DNA of 50,138 bases from Methylococcaceae bacterium (GTDB lineage Bacteria; Pseudomonadota; Gammaproteobacteria; Methylococcales; Methylomonadaceae): contig JAKIUK010000029.1 in NCBI GenBank assembly GCA_021647585.1, positions 1-50,138 of the forward strand, in the 5' to 3' direction. Shown piece after piece: positions 1 through 7,841 of the stretch (within the stretch, counting starts at the first letter, position 1; every line of letters begins with the position of its first letter). The translations under genes were made by a program, and so were the position numbers. The notes under the pieces are model-generated. The model saw nothing but the letters and a program-made list of their open reading frames with translations. It did no database searches and was not told where the DNA came from.

Positions 1-1
1 G

Positions 2-115
2 GTTAGAACGCCCTTTGAAGCTGTCCAATGTTGGTATAGAATGAATCCAGAAATTTTTATAATATCACCCGATATGTTTCGAGCTGACCTTTTAAAAAAT
101 TATGGTACAACGTAG
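2..115 (+). pseudogene. C-terminal tail of an integrase-core transposase (partial)
   Basis: The first bases read in one open frame to a TAG stop and give about 37 residues beginning VRTPFEAVQCWYRMNPEIF. A TPxEA...WY...PE-F pattern is typical of the C-terminus of DDE integrase-core transposases (IS3/IS481-like). The window starts inside the gene, so it cannot be said whether the upstream part is intact. No inverted terminal repeat could be identified with certainty. The assignment rests on a short motif only. Confidence 0.45.
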
Positions 116-253
116 TGAAACCTGACACTTAGGGAGCCATAATTGGCATGATATGCAGGCTGTACCATTTGACTGGGCAGATGGTCTCATTGCACGAAAA
201 ATGAAAGGACGAACAGGTTGCCTATACTGACGTTAGCCTCTCTCTTGAAAATT

Positions 254-284
254 TATGCATAATATCGTAAAGTCATATGCATAA
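254..284 (+). promoter_or_regulatory. Putative VapB/VapBC operator (paired 9-mers)
   Basis: The 9-mer TATGCATAA occurs at 254-262 and again at 276-284, exactly 22 bp apart, about two helical turns. Each contains the palindrome ATGCAT. The pair lies just upstream of the antitoxin start codon. VapB-type antitoxins normally autorepress through such paired sites; that these are the operator is inference from position and symmetry. Confidence 0.5.
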
Positions 285-299
285 CTTATGGAGAAAAAT

Positions 300-494
300 A
301 TGCGAACTACTCTTGATTTACCAGAAAAGTTGCTTCTTGAAGCAATGAAAGTAACTCACACGAACACAAAAACTGGAGTAATTGTTCGGGCATTAGAAGA
401 ATTAATTAGAAAATCAAAAATTTCTGACATTAAAAAGTATAAAGGAAAAATTGATATAGATATTAATCTTGATGAAATCAGAGACCGCCATTAG
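300..494 (+). CDS. VapB-type antitoxin
   Basis: Antitoxin of a type II toxin-antitoxin pair: it would bind and neutralise the PIN-domain toxin encoded next and repress the operon. The 64-residue product begins MRTTLDLPEKLL, the ribbon-helix-helix N-terminus of the VapB/DUF2191 group, followed by a charged helical tail that would wrap the toxin. An in-frame ATG at 288 exists, but GGAG at 290-293 is ideally spaced for the ATG at 300, so the later start was chosen. The stop codon overlaps the toxin start by one base, implying translational coupling. Paired TATGCATAA repeats upstream are candidate operators. Confidence 0.85.
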   Translation: MRTTLDLPEKLLLEAMKVTHTNTKTGVIVRALEELIRKSKISDIKKYKGKIDIDINLDEIRDRH

Positions 495-874
495 TGCAAG
501 TTTTAGTAGATACATCCGTTTGGATTGATTACTTTCGGGGTAGTGGTGATTCTACAAAACTAGATTTGTTAATAGATGAAAACCTGATCGTAACCAACGA
601 GATTGTACTAACAGAATTACTGCCGTACCTCGAAATAAAAAAGCAAACGAAAGTTATTGCACTATTATACGAAATAAATAAAATTCAATTAGATATTAAC
701 TGGAAAGAAATTATTGAACTTCAAGTAAAATGTTTGGAGAGTGGTGCAAATGGAATAGGAATTCCTGATTTGATTATTGCACAAAATGCAAAACAGAGTG
801 GCAGTAAGGTTTACTCTTTAGATAAACATTTTCGATTATTAAATCAAGTATTGAACATTGATTTATATAAATAA
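494..874 (+). CDS. VapC-type PIN-domain ribonuclease toxin
   Basis: Toxin partner of the preceding VapB-like antitoxin. The 126-residue length and PIN-domain acidic residues fit VapC: LVDTSVWIDYF near the N-terminus (D6), E41 in NEIVLTELL, and the aspartates of GIPDLIIAQNAK and YSLDKHF near the C-terminus. VapC toxins are Mg-dependent RNases that cut tRNA or rRNA; the target here cannot be told from sequence. The start is GTG, overlapping the antitoxin stop (TAGTG). All expected acidic residues are present and there is no frame disruption, so the pair looks functional. Confidence 0.88.
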   Translation: MQVLVDTSVWIDYFRGSGDSTKLDLLIDENLIVTNEIVLTELLPYLEIKKQTKVIALLYEINKIQLDINWKEIIELQVKCLESGANGIGIPDLIIAQNAKQSGSKVYSLDKHFRLLNQVLNIDLYK

Positions 875-1440
875 AAAGGCTAATCGGGATAGAAAACTAT
901 TCAAGTAGCATCCTACATACTGATGCGTATACAGTGCCTAGCCAGGTATTAACTGAGATACTTCATCGGGCAAGTCGAATTCATATCAAGTTTCTATTGG
1001 GTTGTAAGTTGCGCCTCAACAACTGCTCTTGCGTTGTTCTACTATACACCATTCATGGTGTTATGCGTTACTTTACTACGTGCCGTCCATGACATTATGC
1101 ATTGTTCTACCTACACATATCCATGTGTTTGTTGAAGACGACTCAACCACTATGGACTGAAAGCCCGAAGGTTGTTTAAAAACGACTGAAAGTCGTTATG
1201 TTGTTAAACAATGTATCGCTCTACGATGCTATTTTAATTGCTAAAACCTTGCACTGAAAGTGCATAGTTTTAAACTAGCGATTTGGGACAATAAAAATCC
1301 TGCACAATCCTGGTTAGGTTATTTATAGAAAGATCAGTTGGGCGCGGAATTATAGTGCAAGATATTGGTTTCATAGTGTTTTAACAGGTTTTTTTCTCCT
1401 GGAGGTGGTGAATGCAGATAACAATCTTGAAGAGATATCC
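875..1440. repeat. Repeat-rich intergenic spacer (three repeat types)
   Basis: No gene is seen in this 566-bp stretch. It holds three tandem 34-bp units (1030-1131), a group of hairpins with constant ACTGAAAG apices (1152-1268), a segment at about 1289-1325 recurring near 12645-12680, and about 55 bp from 1326 matching the left end of the inverted-repeat element at 24048. Near 1400 a GGTGGTGAATGCAGAT segment recurs at about 49790. Bases 880-1000 show nothing recognisable. Confidence 0.75.
1030..1131 (-). repeat. Three tandem 34-bp hairpin units
   Basis: Read on the minus strand, units 1098-1131, 1064-1097 and 1030-1063 each comprise a short palindrome followed by a conserved tail of the form GTAGTARARYAACGCA. 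The palindromes differ between units (ACACAT/ATGTGT, TGTCAT/ACGGCA, ACACCAT/ATGGTGT) while most pairing is kept. A fourth, solitary unit of exactly 34 bp lies at 49810-49843 on the plus strand and shares downstream sequence (GAGCAGTTG...GAGG). Confidence 0.8.
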
Positions 1441-1887
1441 TTATAAATACCCATCAGTATTTTTGTCCACCCATCTTTTGATATCGGTAGATAATATTTC
1501 CTTTTTCCAAAACGGTGCTTTAGATTTTAATACTTCCATAATATAGCGACTGCTATCAAACGCATCTCCTCGATGTGAACTCCAGACAGCAACCAAAACA
1601 ATAGGATCATCAGGAAAAACATCACCCACTCTATGCACCACTAAAACATCAATCACACTCCACTTCTGCATGGACTCAGAAATAATTTTATCCAGCTGTT
1701 TCTCCGTCATTCCTGGATAATGCTCTAGAGTCATACCTTTAACATCATCACCTTCATTAAAATCACGCATAGTACCGATAAAAATACTGGTTGCTCCAAA
1801 CTTGCCGCGCATGTTTTCAGCTGACTGCTGAAACTGCTGTATTTCCTGCCAGGGATCAAAGGATTCGGTAACTATTTTAATTTTCAT
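1441..1887 (-). CDS. moaE: Molybdopterin synthase catalytic subunit MoaE
   Basis: Large subunit of molybdopterin synthase, which inserts two dithiolene sulfurs into cPMP (precursor Z) using MoaD thiocarboxylate; cytoplasmic. Family motifs are visible: LEHYPGM near residue 55, VVHRVG at about 83-88, VAVWSSHRGDAF, and the lysine-rich active-site segment KSKAPFWKKE at about 121-130. Length 148 residues matches E. coli MoaE (150). Three tandem start codons (TTG, ATG, ATG) occur; GGGAGG within the last moaD codons is best spaced for the ATG at 1887. The start overlaps or abuts the moaD stop, so the two subunits are translationally coupled. Confidence 0.95.
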   Translation of the reverse strand: MKIKIVTESFDPWQEIQQFQQSAENMRGKFGATSIFIGTMRDFNEGDDVKGMTLEHYPGMTEKQLDKIISESMQKWSVIDVLVVHRVGDVFPDDPIVLVAVWSSHRGDAFDSSRYIMEVLKSKAPFWKKEILSTDIKRWVDKNTDGYL

Positions 1888-1889
1888 CA

Positions 1890-2123
1890 TCAACCTCCCG
1901 TTACTGGTGGAAAAAACGCCACCTCATCACCATCAGTTACCGTACTATCTAACTCGACATATTCCATATTTACCGCAGCTAAAATATTATCTGGTAATTT
2001 AGCATCACAGTTAGCCTGTTTCCAGACATCAATCACTGTAGTGATATCTACAAACGGCAATTCATCCTCAGACCGGCCCACTTTTTCTTTTAAACTGGCA
2101 AAATAACGGACTTTAATCGACAT
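1890..2123 (-). CDS. moaD: Molybdopterin synthase sulfur-carrier subunit MoaD
   Basis: Ubiquitin-fold sulfur carrier; its C-terminal Gly-Gly is adenylated and thiocarboxylated, then donates sulfur in the MoaE active site. The product is 77 residues, begins MSIKVRYFASLKEKVG and ends PPVTGG, the diagnostic tail. An upstream TTG at 2129 is in frame, but AGGAAC is better spaced for the ATG at 2123. It is the first gene of the moaD-moaE pair and diverges from moaC across a 256-bp gap occupied by an inverted-repeat element at 2160-2319. moaA and moaB/mog are not in the window. Confidence 0.94.
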   Translation of the reverse strand: MSIKVRYFASLKEKVGRSEDELPFVDITTVIDVWKQANCDAKLPDNILAAVNMEYVELDSTVTDGDEVAFFPPVTGG

Positions 2124-2159
2124 ATACAAAAGTTCCTATAAAATATAAACACAGACTTA

Positions 2160-2319
2160 AGGGAGGTGGGAATAAATAATCATCCAATCTCACTTGCCTT
2201 TTTATTACTGATTAAATCTTCTCAATCGTTGCGTAAAATAACTATGCTCCTCTTGAGAAAATTTAATCAACAATAAACTACTACATGAAATTTGGATGAT
2301 TATTTATTCCCACCTCCCT
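2160..2319. mobile_element. MITE-like inverted-repeat element, family 1, copy 1
   Basis: A 160-bp element bounded by perfect 28-bp inverted repeats (2160-2187 and 2292-2319; ends AGGGAGGTGGG and CCCACCTCCCT). A second, inner complementary pair (TTAAATCTTCTCAA against TTGAGAAAATTTAA) would let the whole element fold into one long hairpin. It has no ORF. It sits between divergent moaD and moaC. Related copies are a full one at 22033-22193 and a half at 11487-11579. No clear target duplication is visible. Confidence 0.85.
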
Positions 2320-2379
2320 AAGAGTGTATATTATTTCATGCAAACATCTTTTGCTGAATTTTTATAATCAACTAAACAA

Positions 2380-2853
2380 ATGACCAAACTTACTCATTTT
2401 AATCAATCAGGCGAAGCTCACATGGTCGACGTCGGTGAAAAAGCCATTACCCAGCGTACCGCCATTACAGAAGGCACAATTGAAATGCAGCCGGAAACAT
2501 TGGCCTTAATTACCAGGGGTCAGCATAAAAAAGGCGATGTACTCGGCATTGCTCGAATTGCAGGCATTATGGCCAGCAAAAAAACTGCAGACTTAATTCC
2601 ACTTTGTCACCCTCTTCCTCTTACTCATGTAGAAATTAAATTAACGGCTGAACCTGACAACAATCGTATTCATTGTCTAACCACTGTTAAAACCAATGGA
2701 CAAACTGGTGTTGAAATGGAAGCCCTAAACGCCACCCAGATTGCCCTGTTAACCATTTATGATATGTGTAAGGCAGTAGACAGGGGTATGGTGATTCAAT
2801 CCGTACAATTGCTGGAAAAAGAGGGAGGAAAATCAGGACACTGGCAGCGCTAA
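2380..2853 (+). CDS. moaC: Cyclic pyranopterin monophosphate synthase MoaC
   Basis: Second enzyme of molybdenum-cofactor synthesis: converts the MoaA product 3',8-cH2GTP to cPMP. The 157 residues match the family length. Motifs seen are LCHPLPLTH (75-83), GQTGVEMEAL (107-116) and YDMCKAVD (127-134). Residues equivalent to the E. coli active site, K51, H77, D128 and K131, fall at the same numbers here. The start has no strong ribosome-binding site. The gene ends 3 bp before the permease gene, suggesting co-transcription of cofactor synthesis with oxyanion uptake. Confidence 0.96.
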   Translation: MTKLTHFNQSGEAHMVDVGEKAITQRTAITEGTIEMQPETLALITRGQHKKGDVLGIARIAGIMASKKTADLIPLCHPLPLTHVEIKLTAEPDNNRIHCLTTVKTNGQTGVEMEALNATQIALLTIYDMCKAVDRGMVIQSVQLLEKEGGKSGHWQR

Positions 2854-2856
2854 TTC

Positions 2857-3549
2857 ATGTCTTATTTTACCGAAGCAATACTCTCCGCCCTACAACTGAT
2901 TATTAAATTTGACCCGGAAATATATCAAATAGTCTGGACATCGTTAAAAATATCTCTATGCGCTGCCTATTTCGCCACGCTATTTGGAGTATTTCTAGGA
3001 ATATTAACAGCAATTACAGAGTTCCCCGGCAAACGTCTGTTACAACAGAGTCTCAACACCCTGATGGCCATGCCAACTGTAATGATAGGACTTATCCTCT
3101 ATGGCCTACTCAGTCGCCAAGGCCCATTGGGTGAATTAGGATTACTATACACCGAAACAGCAGTTATATTGGGTGAAGCCTGCCTGATATTTCCGTTAAT
3201 CATGAATCTGACGTTAGTAACAGTACAATCAGCAGATAAGCGACTGATAACAACGCTAAAGATAATGGGAGCAACAACACAGCAGCAACAAATAATTCCC
3301 ATTCTAAGTGAATTACGCTACCCCATTCTGGCAGGTGTTATCACCGGTTTTGGCAGAGCCATTGGAGAAGTCGGTGCTGCGATGATGCTAGGTGGAAATA
3401 TTCAAGGATTAACCAGAACTATGACCACAGCTATTGCCCTGGAAACCAGCAAAGGGGATTTTGAACAAGGATTGGCTTTAGGATTACTATTATTATTTAT
3501 CGCCTTTAGCATTAACATGTTTCTACAAATTTTAAATAGTAAAAACTAA
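2857..3549 (+). CDS. Tungstate/molybdate ABC transporter permease (TupB-like)
   Basis: Inner-membrane permease of an oxyanion ABC importer. The 230-residue protein has about five to six hydrophobic segments and the permease coupling motif (EAA-like) GRAIGEVGAAMMLGGN near residues 166-180, characteristic of TupB/WtpB and related molybdate/tungstate permeases. It follows moaC by 3 bp, consistent with supplying Mo or W for the cofactor. No TupA binding protein or TupC ATPase gene is adjacent: 500 bp of non-coding sequence follows and then thiC on the other strand. The partner subunits must be elsewhere or lost. Specificity (tungstate versus molybdate) is inferred from family resemblance. Confidence 0.85.
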   Translation: MSYFTEAILSALQLIIKFDPEIYQIVWTSLKISLCAAYFATLFGVFLGILTAITEFPGKRLLQQSLNTLMAMPTVMIGLILYGLLSRQGPLGELGLLYTETAVILGEACLIFPLIMNLTLVTVQSADKRLITTLKIMGATTQQQQIIPILSELRYPILAGVITGFGRAIGEVGAAMMLGGNIQGLTRTMTTAIALETSKGDFEQGLALGLLLLFIAFSINMFLQILNSKN

Positions 3550-4051
3550 AAGCGTCCATAACTGATAATGACGTTCTTTGAAAAAATTTATACCAACACC
3601 TTAAAATAAGTGATATGACACAATTTTCTTAAAATACAGGTCATATAACCTATATTTAAAATGCCCATAAAAACCGTATTCAGAAAATCCTTTGAAAATC
3701 AAAAGCATATTATATTGGCATAACGATTGCTAATTTATAAATATGTTACTCGTAAAATAGGTACCTGTTGCGCAGCAATTGGTTAGTATATTTTGCTATA
3801 GTAACAAAGCACAATATTCATCGAGTGCCTCAAATAAAGCTGGGTTTTCATAGTTTCCCATCTTTAAATTAACCGCAAGATCCCCTCTCAGCTTCTCGCG
3901 GGTGGTTCAACAAGGAGTTCAAATATGGACATTATGATGATAGGGAGTAGGTTAAAGCTAGTCTATTCCCTATCATCTTACTAATTTCACTCTAGCCCCC
4001 CCTATCCTTGAAACGGCTCAATCAGAATTCTTTTACAATTTCAGGCATTTC
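3550..4051. other. Intergenic stretch with a gene remnant and a strong hairpin
   Basis: Between the permease gene and thiC no intact gene is seen. On the minus strand 3796-3906 reads as about 36 residues (TTREKLRGDLAVNLKMGNYE and onward to a TAG stop) with coding-like composition but no start, probably the tail of a decayed gene of unknown family. At 3936-3950 and 3963-3977 a 15-bp stem (GATGATAGGGARTAG) closes a 12-nt loop. No T-run follows it, so it is not a standard terminator. Confidence 0.45.
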
Positions 4052-5920
4052 TTATACTTTGTGATAAATATCTGCACCTTCTTTTAGAAACTGTTCAGAT
4101 TTCTCATCCATACCCTGCTTTAACGCTTCCTCAGCTTTTAAACCTTTTTCTTTGGCATAATCCCTGACATCCTGCGAAATTTTCATGGAGCAAAAATGAG
4201 GCCCACACATTGAACAAAAATGAGCCACTTTTGCTGAATCTTTAGGCAATGTTTCATCATGGAATGAACGTGCTTTTTCTGGATCTAATGCAATATTGAA
4301 TTGATCTTCCCAACGAAATTCAAAACGTGCTTTAGACATCGCATTATCACGTGCCTGAGCACCCGGATGACCTTTTGCCAAATCAGCAGCATGCGCAGCG
4401 ATTTTGTAGGTCACTATCCCTTCACGCACATCTTCTTTATTAGGCAAACCAAGATGTTCTTTTTGGGTTACGTAACATAACATGGCACAGCCATACCAGC
4501 CTATATTTGCAGCCCCAATCACAGAAGTAATATGGTCATATCCAGGGGCAATATCAGTAGTCAAAGGCCCTAATGTATAGAAAGGTGCTTCATCGCAATC
4601 TTCCAGTTGCTTAGTCATATTGACTTCAATCATATGCAATGGCACATGACCCGGACCTTCAATCATGGTTTGCACATCATGTTTCCAGGCAATTTGAGTA
4701 AGTTCACCTAAAGTTTCTAATTCTGCAAATTGTGCTTCATCATTAGCATCATAAATTGAACCAGGACGTAATCCATCACCTAATGAGAAGGAAACATCAT
4801 AAGCCTTCATGATTTCACAAATTTCTTCAAAATGTGTATATAAGAAACTTTCAGTGTGATGCGCTAAACACCACTTTGCCATAATTGATCCGCCACGAGA
4901 AACAATACCTGTCATGCGCTTGGCTGTCATGGGTACATGATGCAGACGCACACCTGCATGAATAGTAAAATAATCCACCCCTTGCTCGGCTTGCTCAATT
5001 AAGGTGTCACGGAAAATTTCCCAGGTTAAGTCTTCTGCTTTACCATTCACTTTTTCCAGTGCCTGATAAATAGGTACTGTACCGATGGGTACTGGTGAGT
5101 TGCGTAATATCCATTCACGTGTTTCATGGATATTTTTACCTGTCGATAAATCCATAATAGTGTCACCGCCCCAGCGGATACCCCATAGCATTTTTTCAAC
5201 TTCTTCTTCAATCGATGATGTAACAGCAGAATTTCCTAGGTTACCATTAATTTTTACCAGGAAATTCCGCCCAATAATCATCGGTTCTATTTCTGGATGA
5301 TTAATATTGGCAGGTATAATTGCACGACCTCTAGCCACTTCAGAACGTACAAACTCAGGTGTAATGGTTTCTGGAATTTCTGCACCAAAACGTTGGCCTG
5401 GATGCTGACCTTTATAAAGCTCACGCATTTCTTCCATATTCTGGTTTTCACGAATAGCGATATACTCCATTTCTGGTGTAATAATCCCTTGGCGAGCATA
5501 ATGCATTTGACTGACATTTTTACCCGCCTTTGCTTTACGGGGCTTTCTAATATGCTCAAAACGCAAATCCGCTGTTGTTGGATCAGCAAGACGTTCCTGA
5601 CCAAATTCAGAGCTTGGTCCGCTTAATTCTTCGGTATCATTTCTTTCTTCTATCCATGCATCCCTGATAGAAGCAAGACCTTGTTGCAAGTCTATTTCTA
5701 CATTAGGGTCTGTATAAACACCTGATGTGTCATAAACATATAAAGGGCCATTTTTTTCTGAGCCAAAATGAACAGGTGTGTCGGACAAGGCGATTTTTCG
5801 CATCGGAACTTGAATATCGGGACGACTACCTTCAACATAGATTTTTTCAGATGCTGGATAGGAATCAATTTTTACACTACTGGCTTCAGTAGCTGTAATA
5901 TCTTTACGAACAGCGCTCAT
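4052..5920 (-). CDS. thiC: Phosphomethylpyrimidine synthase ThiC
   Basis: Radical-SAM enzyme that rearranges 5-aminoimidazole ribotide to HMP-P in thiamine synthesis. The 622-residue product has the C-terminal [4Fe-4S] motif CSMCGPHFC (Cys at about 569, 572 and 577), plus conserved family segments around GRNFLVKINGN and MIEGPGHVP. An in-frame GTG lies 12 bases upstream, but GGAG is spaced for the ATG at 5920. It is preceded by a TPP riboswitch, so expression should fall when thiamine pyrophosphate is plentiful. No other thi genes are adjacent. Confidence 0.97.
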   Translation of the reverse strand: MSAVRKDITATEASSVKIDSYPASEKIYVEGSRPDIQVPMRKIALSDTPVHFGSEKNGPLYVYDTSGVYTDPNVEIDLQQGLASIRDAWIEERNDTEELSGPSSEFGQERLADPTTADLRFEHIRKPRKAKAGKNVSQMHYARQGIITPEMEYIAIRENQNMEEMRELYKGQHPGQRFGAEIPETITPEFVRSEVARGRAIIPANINHPEIEPMIIGRNFLVKINGNLGNSAVTSSIEEEVEKMLWGIRWGGDTIMDLSTGKNIHETREWILRNSPVPIGTVPIYQALEKVNGKAEDLTWEIFRDTLIEQAEQGVDYFTIHAGVRLHHVPMTAKRMTGIVSRGGSIMAKWCLAHHTESFLYTHFEEICEIMKAYDVSFSLGDGLRPGSIYDANDEAQFAELETLGELTQIAWKHDVQTMIEGPGHVPLHMIEVNMTKQLEDCDEAPFYTLGPLTTDIAPGYDHITSVIGAANIGWYGCAMLCYVTQKEHLGLPNKEDVREGIVTYKIAAHAADLAKGHPGAQARDNAMSKARFEFRWEDQFNIALDPEKARSFHDETLPKDSAKVAHFCSMCGPHFCSMKISQDVRDYAKEKGLKAEEALKQGMDEKSEQFLKEGADIYHKV

Positions 5921-5942
5921 GCTTAGCTCCACTATTATTTAA

Positions 5943-6037
5943 GTCAAGCGCAGGGAAACAGTGGCTTTCCTACGCCGGTGTTAGCCGGATTCAGGTTCAA
6001 AGGGTTTTTCTCAGCATTAAAAAATGCACCCCTAGCC
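5943..6037 (-). promoter_or_regulatory. TPP riboswitch (THI element)
   Basis: On the minus strand, immediately upstream of thiC, the conserved THI-element blocks appear in order: GGGGTGC, GCTGAGA, ACCCTTTGAACCTGA and CCGGCGTAGG. These are the helix P2/P4 and pyrophosphate/pyrimidine-binding segments of the TPP aptamer. The aptamer ends about 20-25 nt before the thiC start, which suggests control at translation initiation rather than by a long antiterminator. Confidence 0.95.
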
Positions 6038-6200
6038 TTTTGGACAATCCATTAAAATATATGAAAATGGCATCAATTGCAAGTCCATAACTTTATCCAA
6101 ATCTAATTATATGCCTTAGTAAACAAAGGGTTTTATATACTTACAAAGCTCAGCTTTTGCTCAACTTCAATTTGAGTGCAAAAATCTCAGAAAAATTCTT

Positions 6201-6229
6201 TTGTCATAAAACAGCAATAGAATTGTAAT
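6201..6229 (+). promoter_or_regulatory. Candidate sigma-70 promoter for the phosphate transporter gene
   Basis: TTGTCA at 6201-6206 and TGTAAT at 6224-6229 are separated by exactly 17 bp, about 55 bp before the start codon of the Pit gene. No Pho box is evident by eye. Confidence 0.45.
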
Positions 6230-6284
6230 ATTTTCGTAAACTTTGACATAATTAGCGCTCTTTCAATTTGCCTGGAACTGACTA

Positions 6285-7841
6285 ATGAGCGATCAAAATA
6301 TACAGAGCAACTCCCTTTTTAAACAAGATACTTTTAAAGCCTTATCTGCCTTTACCTTTATCTTGCTTGTTATTTATTTTGTATCCGCCTTTATTCTTCC
6401 TGAGAACAGTAGCAATGTTCTCGTCGTTGCTGCTGCCTTTGGTGCTTATATGGCACTTAATATAGGTGCCAACGATGTTGCTAACAATGTGGGGCCAGCA
6501 GTAGGCTCTAAAGCCATCTCATTAGCGGGTGCTATTATCATTGCCGCTGTATTTGAATCAGCAGGTGCCATCATAGCTGGAGGGGACGTTGTCAGCACTA
6601 TTAAAAAAGGAATTATTGACCCCTCCTTAATTTCCGACACCGATACCTTTATCTGGTTAATGATGGCCGCTTTATTAGCAGCGGCTATCTGGCTAAATAT
6701 TGCAACAGCATTTAATGCACCGGTTTCAACCACACACTCAATAGTGGGTGGTGTTCTTGGTGCAGGCATTGCTGCCGGTGGTTTTGGTATTGCTAACTGG
6801 CCTGTATTTGGAAAAATTGCTGCTAGTTGGGTAATTTCTCCATTATTTGGAGGCATTATTGCCGCATCATTTCTCTATTTAATTAAACGAACGATTACTT
6901 ATAAAGAGGACAAAATATCAGCGGCCAAACGAATTGTACCTATACTTATTTCACTCATGGCATGGGTTTTTTCAACTTACTTGATTTTGAAAGGCCTTAA
7001 AAAAATATGGAAACTTGATTTTCTTACTGCCGGTAGTATTGGTTTTGCCATTGCAATTACTGTTTTTTTTATTATTACACCGCTCATTAAGAAATCAGCT
7101 GAACGCCTCGAAAACTCAAAAGTCAGTGTTAATACCCTTTTTACCCTACCCCTAATTTTTTCTGCTGCACTACTTAGCTTTGCTCATGGTGCCAATGATG
7201 TTGCTAATGCCATTGGCCCTCTTGCAGCAATTAATGATGCTATTTTCAATTCGGGTATTACTGCAAAAGCAGTCATTCCTTTATGGGTCATGCTGGTTGG
7301 AGCAGGTGGTATTGCAGTAGGTTTAGCGTTATATGGACCAAAACTTATCCGCACAGTAGGCAGTGAAATTACTGAGTTAGATAAAATGCGTGCTTTCTGT
7401 GTTGCTATGGCTGCCGCTATTACAGTAATTATTGCCAGCCAGTTAGGCCTTCCTGTAAGCTCGACTCACATAGCAGTCGGTGCTATTTTTGGAGTCGGTT
7501 TTTTACGTGAATACTTAAAACATACTAATGCGAAAAGAATTGCAGAAATCCGAGAACACCATGAACATCATGATCCTGAAAAAGTTGAATTGTTGCTACA
7601 AGAATTTGAAGGCGCCTCACTTGAGTCAAAAGCAAAAATCCTGTCTGATCTTAAAGCTAAAAAAGCAATTACTCGATTAACAGGTAAAGAACGTAAAAGT
7701 TTGAAAAAAGTTTATAAACAAGAACTGGTTAAACGCTCGCATTTATATAAAATAGCTACAGCCTGGGTAGTTACTGTTCCTGTATCTGGTCTTTTAGCTG
7801 CATTTTTGTTTTTTACTATTCGTGGATTTATGCTTCCATAA
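6285..7841 (+). CDS. Inorganic phosphate transporter, Pit family
   Basis: Multi-pass inner-membrane carrier that takes up (metal-)phosphate with protons or sodium. The two inverted halves are marked by the duplicated Pit signature, GANDVANNVGP at residues 61-71 and GANDVANAIGP at about 302-312, each followed by a PVSTTH/PVSSTH motif. Length is 518 residues, with about ten or more hydrophobic segments and a charged cytoplasmic loop near residues 420-490 before the last helix. It is monocistronic, with a clear hairpin at 7896-7931 downstream and a candidate promoter upstream. Confidence 0.94.
   Translation: MSDQNIQSNSLFKQDTFKALSAFTFILLVIYFVSAFILPENSSNVLVVAAAFGAYMALNIGANDVANNVGPAVGSKAISLAGAIIIAAVFESAGAIIAGGDVVSTIKKGIIDPSLISDTDTFIWLMMAALLAAAIWLNIATAFNAPVSTTHSIVGGVLGAGIAAGGFGIANWPVFGKIAASWVISPLFGGIIAASFLYLIKRTITYKEDKISAAKRIVPILISLMAWVFSTYLILKGLKKIWKLDFLTAGSIGFAIAITVFFIITPLIKKSAERLENSKVSVNTLFTLPLIFSAALLSFAHGANDVANAIGPLAAINDAIFNSGITAKAVIPLWVMLVGAGGIAVGLALYGPKLIRTVGSEITELDKMRAFCVAMAAAITVIIASQLGLPVSSTHIAVGAIFGVGFLREYLKHTNAKRIAEIREHHEHHDPEKVELLLQEFEGASLESKAKILSDLKAKKAITRLTGKERKSLKKVYKQELVKRSHLYKIATAWVVTVPVSGLLAAFLFFTIRGFMLP

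Noticed and set aside
153..230. Short frame MQAVPFDWADGLIARKMKGR and onward between the transposase tail and vapB
   Set aside because: Only 25 codons with no ribosome-binding site and no recognised family; it could be insertion-sequence end sequence.
1030..1131. CRISPR array
   Set aside because: The 34-bp units are contiguous with no spacers, degenerate, and no cas genes are present.
5085..5626. Several open frames on both strands inside thiC (5085-5300, 5287-5604 and 5297-5626)
   Set aside because: They lie entirely within the well-conserved thiC frame and have no recognisable products.
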